DNA of 64,000 bases from Actinomadura parmotrematis (GTDB taxonomy: Bacteria > Actinomycetota > Actinomycetes > Streptosporangiales > Streptosporangiaceae). Location: the NCBI RefSeq assembly GCF_019458805.1, contig NZ_JAIBOA010000010.1:62001-126000 (forward strand), in the 5' to 3' direction. Below, piece by piece: positions 1 to 7,193 of the stretch (within the stretch, counting starts at the first letter, position 1; each line of letters begins with the position of its first letter). The notes beneath the pieces were generated by a model. That model was not told the DNA's origin and did not search any database. It worked only from the letters and a program-made list of their open reading frames with translations. The translations under genes and the position numbers were made by a program.

Positions 1-805
1 CGATCAGCACGTCGGACTCCACCCCGGCGACCGCGGTCGCCAGGTCCACCGTCGGCTGGACGCCGACGAAGTCGAACACGCCCTGCGCGCCGCGCCCCCC
101 GGTCAGCTCGCGGATCCTCCCGGCGGCCGCGCCGTCGGACAGCAGCGCCTCGTGCGCGCCGACCCGGCGGGCGAGCTCCAGCTTCTCCTCGTTGACGTCC
201 AGCGCGACGACGCGGGCCGGGCTGAGCGCGCGGAGCAGCTGGATGCCGACGTGGCCGAGACCGCCGGTGCCGATGACCACCGCGGTGCTGCCCGGGACGA
301 GCCGGGGCAGCGCCTGCTTGATCGCGTGGTACGGGGTGAGGCCGGCGTCGGTCAGCGGCACCGTCGTCACCGGGTCCAGGCCGTCCAGCGGCACGAGGTG
401 GCGGGCGTTGTCGACGAGCAGGTACTCGGCGATCGCGCCGGGCGCGCCGAGGCCGGGCGGGAAGATCCCCTCCTGCTGCGCGACCAGGCAGTAGTTCTCC
501 TCACCCTGCGCGCACATCACGCAGCGGCCGCAGCCCCACGGCCCGTAGACCGCGACGGACTCGCCGACCTCCACGCCCGTCACGCCGTCGCCGAGCGCCG
601 CGACGGTGCCCGCGCCCTCGTGGCCGAGGGTGAGCGGCAGCGGCATGTACATCTCGTCCTCGCCCCAGCTCATCACCGCGATGTCGGAGTGGCAGACGCC
701 CGCCGCCGTCACCTTCAGCAGGACCTGGCCGGGACCCGGCTCGGGCTCGGGAACGTCCACCACGACGGGCTTCCCGCCGACCTCCTGGTACTGCACTGCC
801 TTCAT
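1..805 (-). CDS. Zinc-dependent alcohol dehydrogenase, partial (C-terminus beyond window)
   Basis: Medium-chain NAD(P)-dependent alcohol dehydrogenase, oxidising an alcohol or reducing an aldehyde in the cytosol. About 268 N-terminal residues are present of a usual 340 or so; the rest lies left of base 1. Catalytic zinc ligands are visible at C38 and H62-E63 (motifs CHSD and GHE). Structural zinc cysteines are C92, C95, C98 and C106, and a Rossmann GTGGLGHVG motif follows. The ATG at 805-803 is preceded by a GAGGGACC ribosome site. It lies 31 bp downstream of the SDR gene on the same strand, so the two are probably one operon. The substrate cannot be told from sequence. The palindrome upstream of the operon resembles a DevR/OsdR box, which would fit a redox or hypoxia role (inference). 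Confidence 0.85.
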   Translation of the reverse strand, partial: MKAVQYQEVGGKPVVVDVPEPEPGPGQVLLKVTAAGVCHSDIAVMSWGEDEMYMPLPLTLGHEGAGTVAALGDGVTGVEVGESVAVYGPWGCGRCVMCAQGEENYCLVAQQEGIFPPGLGAPGAIAEYLLVDNARHLVPLDGLDPVTTVPLTDAGLTPYHAIKQALPRLVPGSTAVVIGTGGLGHVGIQLLRALSPARVVALDVNEEKLELARRVGAHEALLSDGAAAGRIRELTGGRGAQGVFDFVGVQPTVDLATAVAGVESDVLI

Positions 806-836
806 GTGGTCCCTCCTCAGGGCCTGTTCGTCGCGG

Positions 837-1589
837 TCAGAGGGCGGCGTAGCCGCCGTCGACCAGGTGGTAGGAGCCCTCGATGAACGAGGCGCGGTCC
901 GACAGCAGGAAGGCGATCAGCTCGGCGACCTCCTCGGCGCGGCCGAGGCGCCCCTGCGGGTGCAGGGCGACGAGCGCGGCGCGCGCCTCGTCGTCCATCT
1001 GCGCGAGCAGCGGGGTCTCGATGTAGCCGGGGCCGACGGCGTTGACGCGGACGCCCCGCGTCGCGTACTCCAGCGCCGCGGTCTTGGTCAGGCCGACCAC
1101 GCCGTGCTTGGCGGCCACGTACGGCGCGGCGCCCGGGGCGCCGTTGGTGCCGAGGATCGAGGACACGTTGACGATCGCGCCCCCGCCGGCCTTCACCATC
1201 TCGGGCAGCTCGGCGCGCATCGAGTAGAAGACGCCCGACAGGTTCACGCCGATGACCCGCGTCCAGTCCGCGACCCCGGTCTCCCCGACCGGCGCCGCCG
1301 GCGACGCGATGCCGGCGTTGTTGACCGCCAGGTGCAGCGCCCCGTAGGCGTCCACGGCGGACCGGACGGCGGCCTCGGCCGACGCGGGGTCGGCGACGTC
1401 CATCGCGACCGCCGCGGCGGTGCCGCCCGCGGCCTCCAGCTCCTTGACGGCGAGCTCCGCGCCGTCCAGCGCCAGGTCGGCGACGACGACCTTCGCGCCG
1501 CCCGCCGCCAGCCGCTTCGCGACGGCCAGCCCGATCCCGGACGCACCGCCGGTGACCAGCGCGACCCTGCCGTCGAACTCCCCGCTCAT
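837..1589 (-). CDS. SDR family oxidoreductase
   Basis: Classical short-chain dehydrogenase/reductase of 250 residues, using NAD(P) to interconvert an alcohol and a ketone. The cofactor motif TGGASGIG is at the N-terminus, NNAG is near residue 90, and the catalytic Ser and YxxxK are present (PYVAAKHG). The ATG at 1589-1587 follows an AGGAAGG site; an upstream start giving 263 residues lacks one. It heads a two-gene operon with the zinc alcohol dehydrogenase. A divergent PAP2 gene starts 141 bp away, and the palindromes at 1650-1673 sit in the gap. Substrate unknown. Confidence 0.85.
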   Translation of the reverse strand: MSGEFDGRVALVTGGASGIGLAVAKRLAAGGAKVVVADLALDGAELAVKELEAAGGTAAAVAMDVADPASAEAAVRSAVDAYGALHLAVNNAGIASPAAPVGETGVADWTRVIGVNLSGVFYSMRAELPEMVKAGGGAIVNVSSILGTNGAPGAAPYVAAKHGVVGLTKTAALEYATRGVRVNAVGPGYIETPLLAQMDDEARAALVALHPQGRLGRAEEVAELIAFLLSDRASFIEGSYHLVDGGYAAL

Positions 1590-1649
1590 ACCGCGCCTTC
1601 CTCTCGCTCCGGTCTCTCGTCGTCTCAATACCCCACACTACCTCGCATT

Positions 1650-1673
1650 TGTCCCAACGGGACATTTGTCCCG
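1650..1673. promoter_or_regulatory. Overlapping palindromes, DevR/OsdR-like box
   Basis: Three alternating half-sites form two overlapping palindromes: TGTCCC-AAC-GGGACA (1650-1664) and CGGGACA-TT-TGTCCCG (1658-1673). The second has the GGGAC-N4-GTCCC core known for DevR/DosR/OsdR boxes in actinobacteria. It lies 61-84 bp upstream of the SDR start and about 58 bp upstream of the PAP2 start. The operator role is inferred from symmetry and position; another regulator with the same half-site is possible. Confidence 0.45.
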
Positions 1674-1730
1674 CCGGGCCAAAAGGACCGCCAAGGACAT
1701 ACAAAGGAGGCCGCCGGGTACCCGCCGGGG

Positions 1731-2489
1731 ATGGCGATCCCCTTCCGTCCCCTCACCCTGCGCCTCGCCCTCGCGAGCACGGCGGTCGCGCTCGCCGCCG
1801 TCCCGTTCACCTTCCTGCTGTGGGCGGCCGTCGCGCACTGGGGCCCGATGCACCGCCTGGACGACGACGCCACCCGCGCCCTCAACGGGTACGCGCTGGA
1901 CCACCGGGCGCTCGTCCGCCCCCTCCAGGCCACCTCGTACGTGTTCCACGCCTGGGTCTTCCGGCTGGCCATCGTCGCGCTCGCCGGCCGGCTGCTGCAC
2001 CGCGGCGCCAAGCGCCTCGCCCTGTGGGCCGTCACCACGATCACCGTCGCGGGCCTGCTCGGCCTGCTGCTGAAGGTCGTCGTCGACCGCCCGCGCCCGT
2101 CCCTGCCGCAGCCCATCGCGCACGCGCCGGGCGGCTCGTTCCCCTCCGGCCACGCGATGACCGCCGCCGTCGGCACCGCGGTGATCGTCCTCATCCTGCT
2201 GCCGGTCCTGCGCGGCGCCTGGAAGGCCGCAGCCTGGACGCTGGCGGCGCTCGTCACGGTCGCGTCCGGCCTCTGCCGCGTCGCGCTCGGCGTCCACTAC
2301 CTGAGCGACGTGCTGGCGGGCTGGATCCTCGGCGCGGCCGTCGTCATCGCGACCGTCGCGGCCTTCGAGACCTGGCGCCGCGCCGAGCACCGCCCGCCGG
2401 CCCACCCCGCCGAGGACGGCGTCGAACCCGAGGCGGCCGACCGGATCGCGCCCTCGCACCGCACGACCGGCGCCCCTGGGAACGGCTAG
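1731..2489 (+). CDS. PAP2 superfamily membrane phosphatase
   Basis: Integral membrane lipid phosphatase of 252 residues with about six hydrophobic segments. The three PAP2 motifs are in order: KVVVDRPRP, FPSGH, and RVALGVHYLSD with R, H and D spaced as in the family. The usual SR of the third motif is CR here. The family dephosphorylates phosphatidic acid, undecaprenyl pyrophosphate or similar lipids on the outer face of the membrane. The ATG at 1731 follows an AAAGGAGG sequence about 18 bp upstream, so spacing is long, but no closer in-frame start exists. The C-terminal 40 residues are a Pro/Ala/Glu-rich cytoplasmic tail. It ends 14 bp before tRNA-Pro. Confidence 0.85.
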   Translation: MAIPFRPLTLRLALASTAVALAAVPFTFLLWAAVAHWGPMHRLDDDATRALNGYALDHRALVRPLQATSYVFHAWVFRLAIVALAGRLLHRGAKRLALWAVTTITVAGLLGLLLKVVVDRPRPSLPQPIAHAPGGSFPSGHAMTAAVGTAVIVLILLPVLRGAWKAAAWTLAALVTVASGLCRVALGVHYLSDVLAGWILGAAVVIATVAAFETWRRAEHRPPAHPAEDGVEPEAADRIAPSHRTTGAPGNG

Positions 2490-2503
2490 ACTGCTGCGGG
2501 CCG

Positions 2504-2578
2504 CGGGCTGTAGCGCAGTTTGGCTAGCGCACCGCCTTTGGGTGGCGGGGGTCGCCGGTTCGAATCCGGCCAGCCCGA
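2504..2578 (+). tRNA. tRNA-Pro (anticodon TGG)
   Basis: A cloverleaf folds by eye: acceptor CGGGCTG pairs with CAGCCCG, anticodon stem CCGCC/GGCGG encloses the loop TTTGGGT, and T-stem GCCGG/CCGGC flanks TTCGAAT. Loop positions 34-36 read TGG, giving proline. The discriminator base is A at 2578 and CCA is not encoded. Confidence 0.95.
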
Positions 2579-2696
2579 CGCGGACGCCGAGGGGTCCGGA
2601 GCCGGTGGCTCCGGGCCCCTCGCACACCCTCCGACCAGCGCGCACGAACACCCGCGAAACCCTGTACGCTACGGGATGGCGACCGAAAGATCGCGC

Positions 2697-2767
2697 GCGG
2701 GTGTAGCTCAATGGTAGAGCCCCAGTCTTCCAAACTGGCTACGCGGGTTCGATTCCCGTCACCCGCT
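2697..2767 (+). tRNA. tRNA-Gly (anticodon TCC), integration target
   Basis: Acceptor GCGGGTG pairs with CACCCGC. The anticodon stem CCAGT/ACTGG encloses CTTCCAA, giving TCC (glycine). The T-arm is CGGG-TTCGATT-CCCG. The 3' half from 2727 onward is repeated exactly at 9864-9907, so the mobile element entered here and the incoming attP half restored an intact tRNA. Confidence 0.96.
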
Positions 2768-2770
2768 CTC
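2727..2770 (+). repeat. attL core, 44-bp direct repeat copy 1
   Basis: Bases 2727-2770 run from the anticodon loop to just past the 3' end of tRNA-Gly and match 9864-9907 without a mismatch. Bases on either side differ (T/A before, A/T after). A 44-bp perfect repeat of a tRNA 3' end bounding an integrase gene is the signature of site-specific integration. Confidence 0.95.
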
Positions 2771-2776
2771 ACTGAG

Positions 2777-2815
2777 AAGGCCCAGGCAGAGAGCACGTCC
2801 TCCGCGCTGGGCCTT
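2777..2815. terminator. Hairpin terminator between tRNA-Gly and int
   Basis: Stem AAGGCCCAG (2777-2785) pairs with CTGGGCCTT (2807-2815), followed by a TGCTTT tract. It lies just inside attL and could stop the int operon from the right and the tRNA transcript from the left. Confidence 0.6.
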
Positions 2816-2823
2816 TGCTTTCG

Positions 2824-3990
2824 TCATGAACGTTCCGGCGTCCGTGCCCGCTGCGTGCCCGTTGGCCGTCCGGCGTTCTCATCACTTTCATCACTGGCCC
2901 TCGCGGCTTTAAGCGCTTCGCCGAGTGCGGCAGCGATGACCTTGTCCCGGTCATGGCTGGCGTGCTGATAGATCAATGCCGCCCGTGTCGAGCCGTGGCC
3001 CATGCGCGTCATCAGTTCCTTGAGGCTGGCACCGGTGGCGGCCGCGATGGTGTTGCCGACATGCCGCAGATCGTGGAAGTGAAGGCCGGGCAGACCGACC
3101 TCATCACGCGCCTTGTTCCAGATGCGCCGGAAGCCCGAACGCCGGAGAGGAGCACCACGCGGCCCGACGAACACGCGCCCGTCCGGGCCGGGTTCCGCGA
3201 ACCCCTCCATGTGCGCTCGCAACTCGGGAATGACCTCGGCAGGAAGCGCGACAACACGGCGGCCCGCTCGCGACTTGGGCGTCCCTTCTACCAACTGTCC
3301 CCCGTCGAGTTCAGCCAACGCCCCGACGACCCGCACGACTCCGGCGTCGAGATCCAGCGCGTTCCGCCGGAGAGCGGCCAGCTCACCCCACCGGAGGCTA
3401 GCGAAGGTGGCCAGCAGCACGAGAGCCCGATAGCGTTCGGGTAGCGCGGCCTGCAACTCCATCACCTTGCTCAGCGAGATCACCTCGCGCTCTGGAGTAT
3501 CAGGGGTGCCGGCGCCTTTGATTCGGCACGGGTTTCGCCGGATGATCTGGTCGTCCACGGCCGTGTTCAGGATCGACTTGAGCAGCTGGTACGCCTTCGC
3601 CACGGTGGACTGTCCCGTCTGCGAAAGCCGTTCCTTGCGCCAGCGCCGTACGTCGCCTTCTCTGATGTCGCCCAGGTCGTAACCACCGAAGGTCGGCAGC
3701 AAGTGGTTGCGAAGGAGACTGCGATACAGCCCTTCCGTTCTGGGCTTGAGAACCCGATCGTTGATCCACTGGTCGGCGAAGACCGCGAACGGCACCTTCC
3801 CGGCGTCGGGGTCGAGCCACTCGCCTCTCTTGATCTCAGCTTCCTTGAGCACGAGCCATTGCTCAGCATCTCGCTTGGTCGCGAACGTGTGCGGCGCCGG
3901 ACGGTCGATGTTGTCCGGCCCGAGGTAGCGCGCTTGGAAGCGGCCCGAGGGCAACTCACGGATACGGCCGAACCGCCGACGTGTACCCAT
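2824..3990 (-). CDS. int: Tyrosine recombinase integrase
   Basis: Phage-type site-specific recombinase of 388 residues that integrates and excises the element at tRNA-Gly. An N-terminal arm-binding region (about 1-70) and a SAM-like core-binding domain (about 70-155) precede the catalytic domain. Catalytic residues are R200 (ASLRWGEL), K239, H306 and R309 (HDLRH), H332 (GHGST) and Y341 (ALIYQHAS). All are present, so the enzyme should be active. The ATG overlaps the xis stop by one base (TGATG), so translation is probably coupled. The gene ends 54 bp from the attL core, and the putative left arm-site repeats lie inside its last codons. Confidence 0.95.
   Translation of the reverse strand: MGTRRRFGRIRELPSGRFQARYLGPDNIDRPAPHTFATKRDAEQWLVLKEAEIKRGEWLDPDAGKVPFAVFADQWINDRVLKPRTEGLYRSLLRNHLLPTFGGYDLGDIREGDVRRWRKERLSQTGQSTVAKAYQLLKSILNTAVDDQIIRRNPCRIKGAGTPDTPEREVISLSKVMELQAALPERYRALVLLATFASLRWGELAALRRNALDLDAGVVRVVGALAELDGGQLVEGTPKSRAGRRVVALPAEVIPELRAHMEGFAEPGPDGRVFVGPRGAPLRRSGFRRIWNKARDEVGLPGLHFHDLRHVGNTIAAATGASLKELMTRMGHGSTRAALIYQHASHDRDKVIAAALGEALKAARASDESDENAGRPTGTQRARTPERS
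2843..2861 (+). repeat. Putative integrase arm-type sites, left pair
   Basis: CGTGCCCG occurs at 2843-2850 and 2854-2861, with starts 11 bp apart, about one helical turn. The same pair with the same spacing occurs near attR (9748-9766). Paired direct repeats on both arms near the core are typical of arm-type integrase sites; binding is inferred. Confidence 0.5.
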
Positions 3991-4217
3991 CAGGCCGCTC
4001 CATGCCTGACGCGACCACGTACGGTTAGCGGCTCGACAACGCCGCTCGCGATGAACTCGCGCACGGCCGATTCAGGGATGCGGACCTTGCGGCCGATGCG
4101 AACGAAGGTGATCCGGCGTTCTTCAATCAGGCGCCGGGGGAACCGTTCGGTGGTGTTGAGCAGTTCGGCGACCTCGGCCACGGTGAGCAGCCGATCCCGC
4201 CGGGGATCGATGGTCAT
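3990..4217 (-). CDS. xis: Excisionase (helix-turn-helix)
   Basis: A 75-residue basic protein with a MerR/excisionase-type winged HTH: LLTVAEVAELLNTTERFPRRL, then the wing VRIGRKVRIPESAVREFI. The family directs Int towards excision by bending attachment-site DNA. ATG follows GGAAGACGA. It lies between repSA and int and overlaps the int start by one base, the arrangement known in pSAM2-like elements. The length is normal for the family. Confidence 0.9.
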   Translation of the reverse strand: MTIDPRRDRLLTVAEVAELLNTTERFPRRLIEERRITFVRIGRKVRIPESAVREFIASGVVEPLTVRGRVRHGAA

Positions 4218-4504
4218 TCGTCTTCCTCCGTGCTGATGCGATCACGTGCTTTCCGATCACTAGGGACGAGCCGCGTCCGTGCTCGTCCGGTCTGCCGTGG
4301 TAGTCCGCGTATTCGCGGCGGCTGTGACGCAGATGGGGTTTCGCCGTTGCGGCGAAGCTGGTCATGCGACCTGTAGGTCTGTGGCCGTCATGGCTTCCGT
4401 GCCGAGTTCTTCGCGTCCGGCTTGGTGTCGTCGGCGAGCTTGGTCGGCGGCTGTGTTGGCCAGGAGGGCATCTGCGGTGGTGCGCCATCCGGTTCCGGCA
4501 TAGG
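4218..4504 (-). other. repSA-xis gap with possible coupled short ORFs
   Basis: These 287 bp lie inside the rep-xis-int transcript. A 37-codon minus-strand ORF (4501-4388) starts three bases after the repSA stop and is Pro/Lys/Asp-rich. A second (ATG at about 4365) overlaps the next stop and runs into xis out of frame. Neither resembles a known family. They may be leader peptides or chance ORFs; nothing else is seen here. Confidence 0.2.
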
Positions 4505-5917
4505 TCAACCGGCCGATGACGAGCGTGGTTTCATCGTCAGACCGTCTTTACACCGGATCGCTTCGACTTCCGGCGACGGTGTCTGTGTCCGGCGATGGAT
4601 GATTCGGGCGTCTCGCAGGACTTGGAAGGTGACCGAGTAGCGGCGGGCCTTGGTGAGGAAATGACCGCCGAAACCGAGCATGTGAGCCCAGCGACGGAGC
4701 CCTTCCCAGCCGGGTACCTCGCCGAGCTGCCAGGCAGCCGCGATGAGCCGCTCAGTGTGGGTACCGGTCGGGTCGGCGTACAGGCCGATGGTGGCCGCGT
4801 CCAAGCGGCGTGAGGTGTGTCCGGTGATCTCAGTGCTCTTGGTGGCGTACTTGGCCAAGTATCCAGCCACCATGGCGTCAGTGAGGGGATCGGCACCCGT
4901 CATGGTGATGACACGAACATCGGTCTGTTCGCCCCAGTAGATCGGCCAGCCGGAGGGTCGATCCGGGTGGTGGTCGGTGAGGAAGCCGATGTTCTCTGCC
5001 GCTTGGTGGACCGCCTGATCGATGTCGGCCGCAGTGATGCCCGTTGGCGGAACGATGAGCGCGGCCGGGTCGCCGGGGTCAATGCCGTCCACGCGGAGCA
5101 GGATGTGGAAGTGGACCGCGCCGCGTGCCTGAAACTCGGCGACCTTCCCGTGAGAGACACGTACCGGGGCGAGATCACGCGAGCGGGCGGACCGGTTCAG
5201 GTGACGCTCAATGGCCTGTTTGGTACGGCGCCACAGCTCCCCAGCTTGGTTGTTCCACACCACGTGCGCGGCGTGGTCATAGCAGTCCGAACAGAGCGGT
5301 TGGCCGAGTTGTTCAGCCTCACGTTCGTGCCGGGCGAAGCAGGTCAGCGTGTTGCCATGCGGGCAGGTACCTGCACTTGCGGACCGACGAGCGCGGCACG
5401 GCTCAGGGCGGCATGAGCAGCGGCGGCGGTCGGTGCAGGTGTGGGTTCGGATGTGGCGGGTGTGGACCGGCCCGAAGGAGGGCGCGGTGAAGGTGGCGAA
5501 GACCGCAGGATGGCGGGCCACGTGGGCGGGAACGGTCTTGCCGCCGATGAGGCCAGAACGGATGAGCTGGAAGGCATCACGGCGGTAGGTCTCGGCGCAC
5601 GAGGGGCAGACGGCCGAACGCCGGTTCCCGCACGCCTTGTAGATCACCCCGTCCGGCAAGGCCGTCGTGGGAGTCGAACCCAGTACTTCGCCGGTGCGGG
5701 CGTTGATGCGGGTGATCTCGCCGAACAGCCGGATGGGGTGGGTGCATCCGGCGGCGGACCACACGTGATCCAGCCAGCCGAAGTAGTCGGCCCCTGCGCG
5801 TGCCAATGCTGCGACGATCAACGGGGACGACCCACGGACAGAGGTGGCTGTAGGCATGGGCCGGGCGGCCCCGGACCGCTGTGGGGCCGGGACCGCCGGG
5901 CGCTGGATGAAGGTCAC
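4505..5917 (-). CDS. repSA: RepSA-type rolling-circle replication initiator
   Basis: A 470-residue initiator of the pSAM2 RepSA family. It nicks the double-strand origin of the excised element and stays covalently bound to the 5' end. Cysteine pairs CPSC (104-107) and C209/C212 suggest zinc binding. The HUH metal motif is HFH at 269-271 (GAVHFHILLRVDG), and the catalytic tyrosine is Y353 or Y357 in YLAKYATK. The start is GTG, overlapping the upstream regulator's stop as GTGA. Length and domain order are those of complete family members, so the excised circle is probably able to replicate. Confidence 0.93.
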   Translation of the reverse strand: MTFIQRPAVPAPQRSGAARPMPTATSVRGSSPLIVAALARAGADYFGWLDHVWSAAGCTHPIRLFGEITRINARTGEVLGSTPTTALPDGVIYKACGNRRSAVCPSCAETYRRDAFQLIRSGLIGGKTVPAHVARHPAVFATFTAPSFGPVHTRHIRTHTCTDRRRCSCRPEPCRARRSASAGTCPHGNTLTCFARHEREAEQLGQPLCSDCYDHAAHVVWNNQAGELWRRTKQAIERHLNRSARSRDLAPVRVSHGKVAEFQARGAVHFHILLRVDGIDPGDPAALIVPPTGITAADIDQAVHQAAENIGFLTDHHPDRPSGWPIYWGEQTDVRVITMTGADPLTDAMVAGYLAKYATKSTEITGHTSRRLDAATIGLYADPTGTHTERLIAAAWQLGEVPGWEGLRRWAHMLGFGGHFLTKARRYSVTFQVLRDARIIHRRTQTPSPEVEAIRCKDGLTMKPRSSSAG

Positions 5918-6903
5918 CGCGACGCGCGGGCCTTGGTGTCCGGCCGGGCGCCGAACAGGATGTGGTGAGGAATACCGAAGGCCCTGCTGTACAGCTCGGC
6001 GTACAGGTCGCGGGGCCGGTGGTCAGCGGCTTCGTAGCTACGGACGTAGCGCTGCAGCGTCTCCAGCTCGGGGAGGCGCCGGCGCAGGTGTGGAGCGGCG
6101 GCTTCACGGAGCTTGGCCGCCATCTCCTTCTGACTCCACATGCGTTGACGGCGTTCGTGCCGCAGGCGGTGCGCCATGGTGGGCGTGTCGGCGGGAGTGA
6201 AGGGCGCGTCAGGCGTGCCCTCATCGACGGATGCGGGGACGTCCCTGAAGGTGGGGAACTTGCCGCACAGGAGCGCGAACCGCATTTGGGTGTCGCGCGA
6301 GCAGGAGGCCAGCGCGGCGTCAAGGACGCGTTGGCACTGCAAGGACAGCGGGGTGTCGGGGTGGGTCTCCCACTGGGAGACCAGTTCGGGGGTGATAAGG
6401 CGGAAGCCCAGGTCGGTGGACCCGAAGGCGTGGCGGTAGATGGGCTTGTATCGCTCGGGGAAGCGTCGCCTGCCGTTCTCGAAGTAGGAGACGTAGGCGA
6501 GCAGGGTCTTGGAGTCGTAGGGCAAGACGGTGTCGTGGCCGAGTTCGGTGGCCGCGCGGCGAAGGTGGTTGACGAGCTGGCTCTGTGACCAGCCTTTGGA
6601 CAGGCGGGCCTGCCTCAGCAGGGTCGCTTGGACGTCCGTGTCAGTGGAATCGGTGGCGGGCACGATGTCAATGTGGTCCGCGAAGCCCTCGATGGAGAGC
6701 CGCAGCGCGGTGCGCAGAGCAGCGGCGTTGGACCCGGTCCAGACGTCCACGATCGCGATGTGTGCTCGCAGGGTGGCGTCGGCCAGTTCCTTGATGATCT
6801 GCTCACGCATGTACGGATGCGTCAACGCGTCCGGTGAGTCGTGCCCGATGCCCGGGCGCACGCCGTGACCGGAGTCAGGCAGTGCCGTAGTCTGGACAAG
6901 CAT
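5914..6903 (-). CDS. Double helix-turn-helix regulator upstream of repSA
   Basis: A 329-residue protein with two XRE-like segments, at about residues 95-165 (LLRQARLSKGWSQSQLVNHL) and 243-315 (LRHERRQRMWSQKEMAAKL). Each is followed by a YVxxYE-type helix, suggesting internal duplication. The N-terminal 90 residues carry no motif I recognise. Its stop overlaps the repSA start, so it is the first gene of the rep-xis-int operon and probably controls replication or excision, as Pra does in pSAM2 (position-based inference, not homology). A 23-bp palindrome lies 79 bp upstream of its ATG. Confidence 0.7.
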   Translation of the reverse strand: MLVQTTALPDSGHGVRPGIGHDSPDALTHPYMREQIIKELADATLRAHIAIVDVWTGSNAAALRTALRLSIEGFADHIDIVPATDSTDTDVQATLLRQARLSKGWSQSQLVNHLRRAATELGHDTVLPYDSKTLLAYVSYFENGRRRFPERYKPIYRHAFGSTDLGFRLITPELVSQWETHPDTPLSLQCQRVLDAALASCSRDTQMRFALLCGKFPTFRDVPASVDEGTPDAPFTPADTPTMAHRLRHERRQRMWSQKEMAAKLREAAAPHLRRRLPELETLQRYVRSYEAADHRPRDLYAELYSRAFGIPHHILFGARPDTKARASR

Positions 6904-7193
6904 CTCCAGTGACCTTTCGCGAGGTGGATGATGCGTCCGGCCTCAGCGGGTGCCAGCCCGCTGGGGCCTTTCTTAGGACGAGAGTACAAACTCAGTTTGT
7001 ACTCAGCAATGGCTCCCTTCGTGATCTGGTTACGCTGCATGTGGCAGGCGCCACGGTTACAAGGTCGGGCCGCCGACCCCTGTCGAACAGAGTGTCGAGG
7101 GGTGATGATGGATGACGATGAGGCGTCATCCCCTCACGTCACCTCTGTCGATAGCCCCAGACTGAAGCTCAACAGCTACGGAAAGGAGTGCTC
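6904..7193. promoter_or_regulatory. Divergent control region of the integrative element
   Basis: This 290-bp gap separates the rep-xis-int operon from the TPR regulator gene. It must hold the promoters of both and contains the perfect palindrome at 6982-7004. No other ORF with a credible ribosome site is seen. Confidence 0.6.
6982..7004. promoter_or_regulatory. Perfect 23-bp palindrome, putative operator
   Basis: GAGTACAAACT (6982-6992), a central C (6993), then AGTTTGTACTC (6994-7004): eleven perfectly paired bases per arm. It stands out as AT-rich in GC-rich surroundings. Its position between two divergent regulator genes suggests the maintenance/excision switch operator of the element. 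The binding protein is unknown. Confidence 0.7.

Noticed and set aside
4123..4488. 121-codon minus-strand ORF overlapping xis
   Set aside because: It runs out of frame through the xis coding sequence, and its second half is Arg/Pro-rich shadow sequence. Only the gap itself was annotated.
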